Shown here one piece after another: positions 54,890 through 64,000 of a stretch of DNA of 64,000 nucleotides. Within the stretch, counting starts at the first letter, position 1. Every line of letters begins with the position of its first letter. The notes beneath the pieces were generated by a model that had not been told where the DNA came from, made no database searches, and saw only the letters and a list, made by a program, of their open reading frames with translations. The position numbers and the translations under genes are program-made. The DNA comes from Tetragonia tetragonoides (taxonomy: Eukaryota; Streptophyta; Magnoliopsida; Caryophyllales; Aizoaceae), in contig CM076153.1 in NCBI GenBank assembly GCA_038025085.1, positions 16,219,001 through 16,283,000 on the forward strand, read 5' to 3'.

Positions 54890-56116
54890 ATTTTTAAGCT
54901 TGAACTGTTATTTTGCTTTAATAGTTAAGATAAGGTCTCAGGTTTTCCCTCCAAACACTCATTCATTTCATTTCATTCAAAAGCCTCGTTCAAGAGCTTT
55001 CCAAAGACACGTCTCATGCCTCATTCAGACTCCCGGTCGCCAAGTTGCAATTTAGGGGTAAAACCGTCTTTTACCGTTCAGGGGTAAAACGATTTTTTGG
55101 AATTTTAGGAATATTTAAATTCCTCCGGAAAATAAAAATAGGCTGGATATGACGACATCCAGCTGGCTGCTGACAGCCGTCAGCGGCCCTGGGAAAAGTC
55201 CCAGGGCCGCTAGCGGCGCTGGCCATTTTACCAGGCCCGCTAGCGGCCCTGACTTCTCTTCGAGCCCGGCTCATTTTTCAAGCCCGGCTCGTCTTTCAGC
55301 TCAAAATCTGCCGTCAAACCCTACCTCCCTCGCCTATATAAACAACCCTTCATCCTCAGTTCAAAACACACAGCCTACAGTTGGCAACCTCTATTCTCAG
55401 AAATATTAACGCTGAGCTTCTCCCTCTTTCTTCTAAAACTTGAGATCTTGCTTTACTATTTTTGTCAAATATAGCCTACAGTTCAAGTACAAATTCCTGA
55501 GGGCTTAAATTAAATTAATTGCCTATTTGTTTATTTTCTAGTAGTCATAATGCAGATATAATGCTAGGTCACGTTTTTATCGCTTCCTAAATACTGTCTG
55601 TCTAGTCGTTATGCTGCTCAACTTGTCAATCAAATGCATGTCTAAATAAGGGTTAAAATAAATGTTATGATGCTTGTGATGAGCCAATTAGTAGTCTAAG
55701 TCTAGGTTGTTAATACGGTTTTGCATGGAAATTATGTCTTTAAATTATTAAGCGAACTTGAGTTAGTAGAGGCCGTCATAAAACAGGCGAGTTGGGTGCC
55801 TAACACCTTCCCACCTCGTACCTTCGCCCCCGAACCTTTTATTCTTGGGTACTTATATGTTTTATATAAGCGGGAGTATTTCTAAAAACATGTTTAGTTC
55901 ACTTATCGCGCTATAGGGTTGTCCCTTCGGTTTGTCCCTTCGATAAAACGCCGATAGCAGATTTGTGATCTCTTTCATGGTTTTTATTTAATTCAAGTCT
56001 TTTCAAAAGCTTTTCTAACTCGATGGTCCCTTGAACTTATCTAAGCCCCCAATTGACAAATTTTCTATAAGGACGCACTCTGTGAAAACAAGGTAGGAAA
56101 AATCCCGGGTCCTTAC
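54890..56116 (+). repeat. 5' LTR of a Tat-type Ty3/gypsy element (start approximate)
   Basis: The right end is set by the primer binding site that follows TCCTTACA. The U3 part carries GC-rich palindromes at 55180-55250 and a TATA box (TATATAAA at 55335-55342). The R/U5 part runs on to 56116. The left end is not certain because the LINE abuts it and no 3' LTR is in the window. The translated U3 also gives a low-complexity SGPG-rich frame, not counted as a gene. Confidence 0.65.
55180..55342 (+). promoter_or_regulatory. LTR promoter with CCGCTAGCGG palindromes
   Basis: The perfect 10-bp palindrome CCGCTAGCGG occurs at 55207-55216 and 55237-55246. Before the first, AGCGGCCCTGGGA and its inverse TCCCAGGGCCGCT form a 13-bp stem with a 4-base loop (about 55182-55211). 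The TATA box TATATAAA is at 55335-55342. The same palindrome and TATA spacing recur at the antisense promoter near 61840-61928. Confidence 0.7.
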
Positions 56117-56118
56117 AG

Positions 56119-56136
56119 TGGCAACTTCACTTGGGA
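56119..56136 (+). other. Primer binding site, tRNA-Arg-like
   Basis: TGGCAACTTCACTTGGGA two bases after the LTR resembles the TGGCGACTCCGCTGGGGA primer site of Tat/Ogre elements, with several changes. Confidence 0.6.
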
Positions 56137-57340
56137 TTTATTTAAGATGGTGAGACTCGAAAGTTAAGTTTGTGTAATTGTTTAAATAACATGTTCCATA
56201 TTTTTTTGCATCCTTTGCATGTGCTTTTGCACAACCTTTTGATCCTTATCAACCCTCGAGGAAGTTTGTGTCGCAACTCGTAGACAACCCGTATATCTAA
56301 AGGAATATATAGTTGTCTTATCGTGCAAATCGACGCTTCCTCACCCATGACTCATCAATCTTTTGTTGATGAAAAGAATTACAATCTATGTGTCGACCAT
56401 CCGCCGAACGGAAATTGTAATTTATCGTGGTAGCCTCACAGGAGCCAAAAGCCTTTAACCCACATTTGTGCATCCGCTTGCTTGTTGTGCATGTGTCGTT
56501 GTAATGCCCGTCTGATCACATGTTTGCTTATAAACTACATTGCTATTATGCCTGCATAAATGCATGAATTACGTGAGTATATGCCAGCATGTACTTACGT
56601 GCTAGGAGTCGTTTCTTTTTATTTTTAGCTAGTTCCTAGTGCCTGAAGATGGTGCGAGAATTCAAATTCAATGATCACTCATCATTTTCCCAATGATATA
56701 TTCTAAAAGTCATAAACCCTTTGTCCCGGCCATTGTAGCACGTGTGTCGCCCAGGGCATAAGGGGCATGATGACCTGACGTAATTTTTGAATCTTTTTAG
56801 TTAAAAAAAAAAGAGTCAGTCTCTCAAATTCCCCTTTCCCTTTTCTTATTTCTGTATTTTCTTTTTTCTTTTGATGTAATTCAGATTCGATCCAAAAAAA
56901 ATATAGTAAACAAAAAAAGAAAATTCGGCGCAATAATGCAAAAAAAATGCCGAAAATTAAAGCAAAAAAAAATCGAAAAAAAGAAAGAAAAAGAAGGGGC
57001 CGAAATTTCTTTTATTTTTATTTTACCCCAATTTCTTTGAGTCTAGAAAAATAAAAATTAGGATAGTTTATCTTTTTCTATTTTTCTTCTTTTCGTTCAT
57101 TGACTTTATTTTCCTGGATATTAGGGAAATATTAGGGTATTTAGGCTTAAGGACTTTTCTCTTTTAGGACAATGTGTTTTCTATGTGTGGGTCAATTTTT
57201 CATTAGATGAGAGTCTCATGGTTTTCTTGTTACTAAGTGCTCCGTGCTTCCTATTCAGGATAGGATTTGAAGAAGAAAGATTGGGCCAGGTTCATTCCAT
57301 TTTCCTACCATACCTTGATTCAAGCCACTTTGATCGCGTC
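56137..57340 (+). other. Tat element leader, noncoding
   Basis: AT-rich, with long A-rich runs at 56880-57000 and no convincing gene. It contains ATGCCCGTCTGATC (56504-56517), which reappears inverted at about 62213-62226 in the antisense region. Confidence 0.6.
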
Positions 57341-58597
57341 ATGATTAGAACAGTCCAAGAGTATCTGGTCGAGATGACTGACCGAATGGATAGGTTGGAA
57401 GCTGACATCACCAACATTAAGTCACGACAGTTGTGGGACACACCCATAATGTTCGTCCCTTCGTCTGAAAATCGGAAATCCGTGACTCCAGGAAAGCCTG
57501 ATCATCCTGTTCCCCAAGGGCCAGAAAAGAAACGTAAGAGTAATGCATCTTCCTCCAATGTCTCATCAAGGGAATACTACGTACCTCGGAATAAGCCAAA
57601 CAGGGACTTCCCTCCATTGGGAATAACCCTCGGTACAACTTTCGAGAGATTAGTAGACAAAGACATGCTCCGACCCATAGGTCCCACTCTAGAACCGAGT
57701 AGCAAGGGTCGCAACTGGAAAGAAGGCGATTACTGCAAGTATCACCAAGGGAAAGGGCATGACACAAATGACTGTTGGGCCCTTAAACACATCATCCAGG
57801 ACAAGATAGACAATGGCACACTACCATTGCCTAAAGCTGAAGAAACCGGAAGTTTTGGCAACCTCCTAGGTGCTATCAATCACATTGCAATTGAGGAGCC
57901 CAAAGATTACTCTCATCTCATCTATGACGAGGAGACCACTTTGATTTCTCAAAGATCATATGAAGGAGAATCAGACATAAAATGCCACAAAATAGTGGAT
58001 GACAAAAATCAAATACAAGAAAGTTTGGCTCGTATAATCAAGGAGATACAAGAGGTGAGAGAGAAGGTTGACATTCTAGAAGAACACACTGCCAAGCGCA
58101 GAAACACAGTCATCTTGACCAAAGAAGAAACTTGGTGGCGCCAAGATCTCCTGTATCACAAGATGTCCAAGTATGGGTATGTTCGTCCAAGGACCCCCAC
58201 ATCAAAGCTCCTGCCTAGGGACGAAAATCCATTTCTAAGCTGCACCTACTGCGCAGCTGAAGGACATCACATCAACTAATGCAGGCGTTTTAAGGGGCTA
58301 GTCGTGCGTTTCATTGACCAAGGGACGATGTGGCCACCATACACTTGGAAAGTCAACTGGTGTCGTCATAGTCACGAAAAGTATACCCCTCTCTTTGCAC
58401 CAATGAAAGCTGTTATGAATGCGCTAGTATGGAGAGGTGATATTCAACCCTATATCCCTTTGGAAGAGGCACAATTAGAACCGGGAGAAAATCGACCTTA
58501 TTGCAAGTATCATCGGGTATTCGGGCACCATATATATGACTGCCTACGCCTAAAAGAGACCCTCTTTTTGACGAGTATTAGAGACCCTCTTCTCTAA
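57341..58597 (+). pseudogene. Tat-type gag, internally deleted and broken
   Basis: An open frame starts with MIRTVQEYLVEMTDRMDRLE (an upstream extension to 57185 is not gag-like). A spacer follows with KRKSNASSSN, then the Tat-type zinc-binding block YCKYHQGKGHDTNDCWALKH (residue ~180 of the frame), a coiled-coil-like stretch (QESLARIIKEIQEVREKVDI), and a second block CTYCAAEGHHIN*C broken by the stop at 58279. The frame resumes at 58304 and reaches a third block CKYHRVFGHHIYDC. The capsid core normally before the first block is missing. Between 58598 and 58800 there is no protease or RT. Confidence 0.8.
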
Positions 58598-58800
58598 AGT
58601 CATGTGTGTTTGTCCATTTTTGCAAATCAATAAAAGTCCTCTTGCTCATTTCTTTCTTTGTTTAGCTATTGACAAATCCAATGAATACAAAGTTGCACAA
58701 ATCATTAACTAATCAATTTAAGCAATGTAAGTAAACTTCGCAAAGCAAGAATGCAGATTTTCGCTTTTTCAGGAATTCGAGTGGCTGAACTCCCTCAACG

Positions 58801-60103
58801 ATGCCGCTCCACAACCTCGACACGGAGATGACTTTGGCTCCGATCGGAGAAGATCCTTGGTACCAAGACGTCTTCACCTACATCACCAAAAGGAATATAC
58901 CCTCAAGATGCACCACTAAGAGCTCAACGGGCCATCCGTCTCTTAGCGGCGCAATACATAGAATACAAGGGGGTTCTGTACAAGAAATCTCACAACGGGG
59001 TTAACGTCAGATGTGTGAACTCCGAAGAAGCTGCAGAGATTATGGACGAGATACATAATGGGGTGTGCGGACCACACATGAATGGTCGAATGCTCTCCAG
59101 GAAGATTCTACGACTGGGGTACTACTGGACTACTATGGAAAGGGATTGCTATGATTACGTCAAGAAATTTAAGAAGTGTCAGATATATGCCAACCTGCAG
59201 CATATGCCACCCTCGATGCTCCACAACTTCACTTCTCCCTGGCCGTTTTCTGCATGGGGAATAGATATCATTGGAAAGATCACCCCGAAGGGTTCGGGAG
59301 GACATGAATACATCCTAGTAGCCATAGACTATTTTACCAAGTGGGTTGAAGCCCAGTCCTATGCCGTCCTTACCTCCAAACAAGTGTCCAAATTCATAAG
59401 AAATAACATCATTTGCCGATATGGCGTTCCACATGAAATCATAAGTGACCATGGATCCCACTTCAAAGCCGAAACAGCCACCCTCCTCAAAAGCTACAAA
59501 ATCCAGCACCACAAATCATCCCCTTACCGTTCCCAAACCAATGGCGCAGTAGAGGCCGCCAACAAAAACCTCAAGACTATCATTGAAAAGATGATAGAAA
59601 ACTACAAAGATTGGCCCGTGGAACTCCCATTTGCCCTTTGGGGGTATAGGACATCCATAAGATCCTCTACGGAGCAACACCTTATTCCTTAGTCTATGGA
59701 ATGGGAGCAGTTCTACCCATAGAAGTCCAACTCCCCTCCATGCGCATAGCCTTAGAAGGTGAAATTTCCGGAAACCCAATGGTTATAAGCCCGCTATGAA
59801 CACTCATGTGCACGGATGAAAGACGCCTACGAGCCTTAGACCATCCCCACATGTATCAACAACGCATGGAAAGAGCATTCAACAAAAAGGTTCGACCTCG
59901 AAATTTAAAGGAAGGAAACTTAGTTTAGAAAGAATTACGAGCCCCAGTTACCGACCCCAGAGGTAAATTTCGACCAAAATGGTCCGGCCCATTCATCATC
60001 AAAGACATTCTATCAGGAGGCGCAGTCCGACTCATGGATATTGATGGCATCGAGTTCAGTTAGCTCATCAATATGGATCAACTAAAGAAGTGCTACGTCT
60101 AAA
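58801..60103 (+). pseudogene. Tat-type integrase, broken; reverse transcriptase missing
   Basis: The pre-integrase linker (DPWYQDVFTYITKRNIPS) is followed by a frameshift, then the ORF 59015-59692: HNGVCGPHMNGRMLSRKI supplies the two His, KKFKKCQIYAN only one of the two Cys (the other is lost), and GIDIIG, SDHGSHFKAE and NGAVEAANK supply D,D,E. A stop at 59691 and others to 60060 cut the C-terminal part (RGKFRPKWSGPFIIKDIL, YVRLINMDQL-like tail) which ends at 60101-60103. The complete loss of protease, RT and RNase H makes this copy non-autonomous. Confidence 0.88.
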
Positions 60104-60414
60104 AAAAATCTGAAAATTAAAATAAAAAAAAGAGACGTACACAACTTGAACGAACTACGCTGGCCTGATTCCACATTGGATACGTAGGTAACCCATCTAA
60201 GGGGCCCGACCAAAATCAAAATCAATAACATTCAACTCATTCAAAAGGGATAATCTTTATTCAAACTGAACGAATAAGCTTACATTGCAAGAACTAAAAC
60301 TTTCTAAGGTTAAAAGAAAAATAATAATAATAATGCAACTATGAGGGTTTAAGCTAAACAAATTCCTATTATTATTGTTTATGAAAACTAGACTTGCTTT
60401 CCTAGAAAACTACT
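60104..60414. other. 3' noncoding of Tat integrase, start of antisense zone
   Basis: Sequence GGATACGTAGGTAACCCATC around 60176-60195 is typical of Tat 3' regions just after pol. No frame is recognised. Confidence 0.55.
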
Positions 60415-61760
60415 TTAATCCTTCTTCTCCTTAGAAGGCATCGTTGAAGAGTTCTTCTTTGAAGGACCCTGGCTTGAGGACGACCTGTGATTGCTTCCTT
60501 GAGCTGGGGGCTTGCCTCTCTTCAGTACATGATAGTCTCCCATTTGAGACATTTCCTTTCTTTTCTTGCCTCCTGATTCTGAGTCATATCTAGGCGTTAG
60601 TTGGTCTCACTTCTCATGACGAAGGGCTCGTCTCGCTTCTCCATCACTGCAAGAAAGCCAGTTCAGGTAGGTCTCGGAAACTTGGGTTGGGGCAATCACC
60701 CGAGGTACAGTCCAATGATCCCGGCTACGTCAATATTTTCCCTACTCTGAAGCCAACTCAGTGCTCAAGCCTACGATATTTGGTCTCGTAGTTTCCTGAC
60801 GAGGGATAACCTGTTTCAAGCCATATTGCCTCATGATCCTAGAGGGAAAGAAGAAAGTGGTCTTGTACAACCCAATATGGTAGTATAGAGGACCAAATTA
60901 TCACAAGCCACTAAAGAAGTTAAGCTCCATCAGGACACATGCCAACAGATGATAGGTCCAGCATGGAAAAAGGCATCCCATTCAGCAAGGGATTTTTCAG
61001 AATATAGCTTTTCCTAACCAGGAAGCTAGCAGCAGTGTAGGTTTACTTTGACCAAGTCCGAGGAACACGAATAATCAAGTTATCAGGCAACTCTATCAAC
61101 CTCAGATGCTCACATAACCAGATTTGAAGCAACAGGGAGCTGTCAGAAAAAGCTTGGTGAAGAGATATTTTCAACCTGTCAAGCCCAATAATGGTTTTCC
61201 CTATGACCAAATGCAAGGGAGAATGCCCTTCAACCATTTGATTAACCACTCGCAGCAACGAGGCTCTACCCAAGTTGGAAGATTCGGCATTAACAAACAA
61301 CAGGCGGTTTAACAGGCACAGTACAAAAGCCTGTCGGCGGCAACGCCTAAATATGGCATCCCTTTCAGACGAAATTGCAAACTTTTCGCAAAGTTGAACC
61401 AAGTCCACATCAACACCAAGCACCATATTTTTGGCTTCTGCAAATGACAAACCCAAGGATTTCCTGTATTGATCCCTAAAATCATCTCTCACATAAGGTA
61501 CAGTTGGGGGAAGAACATCAGGCATATTAGTGATCGCAGCAAATTCCTCAACCAAAGGGCATAGTTTAGAATTACCGAAACGAAAAACATGCAGGTCAGG
61601 GTCCTAATAATTCAAAGTAAATCGAAGAAGGGGCCACAATATTTTGGTTGGTTTTAAAGTCAGCAGGGTAGAAACGTGAAACGGGGCTAGTTCAAGTTTA
61701 TCTTCTACGGTCAGATTTTTGCACCAGGCATCGAACAGATTTTCAAAGAGTTTCACCATG
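60415..61760 (-). pseudogene. Antisense ORF of Tat element, DUF7745/plant mobile domain-like
   Basis: On the minus strand the start Met is at 61760 (MVKLFENLFDAWCKNL), followed by the family-like segment before a stop at 61605-61607 (LNY*DPDLHVFRFGN), a one-base frameshift near 61557-61562, then VEEFAAITNMPDVLPPTVPY and a helical region with ASLLRVVNQMVEGHSP and FSDSSLLLQIWLCEHLRLI. Further on, in another frame, KTTFFFPSRIMRQYGLKQVI resembles the R-x-x-R-Q-[FY]-G signature of these proteins. A Ser/Lys-rich tail ends at the stop 60415-60417. Extra antisense ORFs are known in Tat elements; the assignment to DUF7745 is from memory of the family pattern. Confidence 0.6.
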
Positions 61761-61833
61761 GTAGAAAGTTGGGGAAGTTTGGGAGAGATAACGTATAAAA
61801 AAAATGATACAACATCAAGAATCCCGAAAATCC

Positions 61834-61928
61834 TATTTATAGGCAGAAACCCGGGCCGAAAAAGTCAGAATTCCACAAAAAAGCCCCAAACCAGAGCCGT
61901 CAGCAGCACTGGTCAGCGCCGCTAGCGG
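61834..61928 (-). promoter_or_regulatory. Promoter of the antisense ORF, shared palindrome with the LTR
   Basis: Minus strand: CCGCTAGCGG at 61919-61928, then TATA box TATAAATA at 61834-61841, about 75 bp before the Met at 61760. An 18-base stretch around the palindrome (GGGCCGCTAGCGGCGCTG) is identical to the LTR copy at about 55205-55222. Confidence 0.7.
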
Positions 61929-62328
61929 CCCAGACCCTGGCCCAGTCCGAATTTCCTTTTTGCTCCAGTTCGCTCTTTTGATCCAGTCGACCCGATTTCA
62001 GCCCAGTTTTGACACCCGCGCGGAATTACAAAGCCCGAGACTCTCTTAGATTTTATCTTTTTTTCAATTTTTCCTTTTTTTTTATATTTTTCTATTTTTT
62101 TAGGGGGTATAATATGTGTAATTTTTGCTTTTTCTTTGTAAATTTTACCTTTTTTCCTTCATTTTATTCCCTAAATTATGGCTTTGTCCTACTCCGTAAC
62201 ACGTTGCATAATTAGATCAGACGGGCATAATTGAGTCATCATAGCATATCATACAAAAAAATGTTGCATAAAAAACAACAGGAGTTCGAAATTCCAAGGC
62301 CAATGTTTACAAAGAGGCCCAACACTGC

Positions 62329-63932
62329 TCAGCTGGAATCGTTTCTGTCAGCCTCATCATCAACGGATGGCCCCTGACCATAGTTCTCGATCGAGTACTG
62401 GAGAGAAGAGCTATAAATGGGCCTACTGTTGTCAGGCCTGATGTCCCTCCCATCATACATCGGTGCATGCATAGGGGTACCTGCCGAAAACCCTGAAGCG
62501 AAAAAGTTCGCCGTGGCTTGACTGGCGAAATCCATAGCCACATCCTGGTGCGAAGGTCCAGCATATGACACATCTCATCCAGGGGCGTTTGCCCAACCTC
62601 CAACCAAGGGCGTAGCAACAAGCGGCCTATCAAAAGAAGGCTGGAAATTTGCAGGAGAGCATCTCAGGAACATGCGGAACAGAAGGTCCGGGCGCCTCAT
62701 CAACAGGAGGCCTGGTCACCACCACAGGAGGAGAACGAGCGATAGACGGTCTACTCGCCGAGGAAGCCCTCGCAGCAGAAGAGTGGCGAGGTCCCACCGA
62801 AGATGAAGACTGGGACATCTACAGATAATCAAAGTTAAAATGTTAAGTTAAGCACTCCACTTAGCTAAACAAAAAAAAAAAAGAGGAGAGTCTACTCACA
62901 TCAACGGTCTTGGACCGAGAACTCTTCCCCTTGCCCATCACCCGACCATAGCCCTTCTTCAACAAATGAATAAGCTTGAAGATCTGAGAGGTCTGCTCCC
63001 GGTTCAACTACAAAAAAAGAGAGAAAGAGAGACACAAAATAGAGTTAGCACTCAAAAGCAAACACAAACACAAAAAGAGAAAAAAAGCTTACCCCCGTGC
63101 AGCCATCAGGCAAAGGCAGGCCCTCCACCGCCTCTCCGTCAGCCATGTGAAGGGGGAACTCCTCCACTATACGTCCCCCACTCTCTCCAATATACCTCAC
63201 CTCATTGGTCGGCAAGGTCACGCTTTGGGGTTGACCCCGAGAAGCCCTAGAATGAGACCTACTAGGGACCTGAGGAGCTAGACGATCCGCCTGCTAGAAA
63301 CAAATAGTCAGTATATTACACATACAGTTAAAAGATGCAGATAAGTTTATTACCTCAGAAGTGAGGTCCGGCATCAAGCGGTCCAAGCAGTAGGCCGGGT
63401 ACATGGCAGTACGGTCCAAACCAGCGACCTCCGGCACGAGAAATTCCGTGGCCGCCCTACCACGGATCACGACCCCCAGGTCCCGCACACTCAGACCACG
63501 CAGGTAAAACATGGTCAAAGGAGGATCCTCCGGAACCAAATGAGTACCCAGAGGAGGATAGACCAACCGAGTCAAACGATCCCCCAAGTACCATACAAAG
63601 CTGAATGGCCCCTCGAAGACCACCCGTAGAGAAGATACCCTAAAAGACTCTAGGGTAATGTGGGGAGGAACCCTAGGAACGTCATCAAAAGCAGACCATG
63701 ACACCTACAGATTACCAGTTCAAAGTTCATTCACACAAAATGAACCAAAAAAAAGATACACAGGTCAATAACAACGTACCGTAGATGCGGCATGACTCTC
63801 AAAGGTGGCCAGAAAATGCTCCAGAGAAGTGAACGGGTGGGTATCCCTACCGACCCACCGTGAACCCAGAGGGAACATCCTCAGACCAGGACGGTGAGGA
63901 CCGAAAGTTGGAAAATACTCGAAAAACCACAG
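62329..63932 (-). pseudogene. Antisense multi-exon plant mobile domain-like gene, partial
   Basis: Five minus-strand exons with GT/AG ends: 63780-63932 (153 nt), 63354-63704 (351), 63093-63293 (201), 62900-63007 (108) and 62329-62818. The first four are multiples of three in one phase-0 chain. Exon 1 here begins with an acceptor, so earlier exons lie beyond the window. Segments LWFFEYFPTFGPHRPGLRMF and VSWSAFDDVPRVPPHITLES, then FEGPFSFVWYLGDRLTRLV, resemble plant mobile domain proteins. The last exon is Ser/Pro-rich (SSSSVGPRHSSAARASSASR) with one or more frame breaks between 62640 and 62580, ending near 62329. It may be an extra ORF of the Tat element or a separate gene; unknown function. 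Confidence 0.55.
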
Positions 63933-64000
63933 CTGCCACAAAAAAAAAAAATGATTTCCACAATTGAAGACATAGGAAAAAAAAAAGAGATGAGTGAAAT

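Noticed and set aside
55071..55409. SGPG-rich open frames on both strands of the Tat LTR
   Set aside because: Low-complexity product of the GC-rich palindromic U3; no gene.

Overview
The window is nuclear DNA of a flowering plant. Host genes carry spliceosomal introns, and most of the rest is LTR retrotransposons, a LINE, a SINE and MITEs. Gene content fits a eudicot; I cannot name the species from sequence alone.

Layout, left to right. 1-10.9 kb: a decayed Ty3/gypsy chromovirus whose 5' part is mirrored as a large inverted repeat at the window start; a solo LTR with perfect 5-bp target duplications sits near its 3' end. 11-16.2 kb: a decayed Ty1/copia element holding a second solo LTR of the same type in the opposite orientation. 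16.2-28 kb: an ancient tandem segmental duplication (LINE 3' end plus copia LTR and flank) split by a very young, nearly complete Tork/Tnt1-like copia element at 19275-24149. 28.6-29.6 kb: an intact intronless cytosolic sulfotransferase gene. 30.6-33.5 kb: a gag-only copia derivative with LTRs and target duplications. 34.2-35.5 kb: a Mutator-like non-autonomous element and a Tourist-like MITE. 36.1-44.9 kb: a complete 16-exon gene on the minus strand for plastid 4-alpha-glucanotransferase (DPE1, GH77), resolved exon by exon. 46.8-50.4 kb: a minus-strand sesquiterpene-synthase-type gene with every recognisable exon in frame, but lacking exon 1 and broken by a SINE in exon 6. 51.3-54.9 kb: a decayed LINE (minus). 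54.9 kb to the window end: a Tat-type Ty3/gypsy element with LTR, tRNA-type primer site, partial gag and integrase, no recognisable reverse transcriptase, followed by two antisense gene-like units related to plant mobile domain/DUF7745 proteins.

Host functions are unrelated: sulfate transfer to small molecules, starch/maltotriose metabolism in plastids, and terpene formation (dead copy). I see no operon-like or pathway cluster. The most unusual features are the shared CCGCTAGCGG palindrome upstream of both the Tat LTR promoter and an internal antisense promoter, the gag-only copia element with an altered protease triad, the SINE-killed terpene synthase, and the large gypsy inverted repeat at the left edge.
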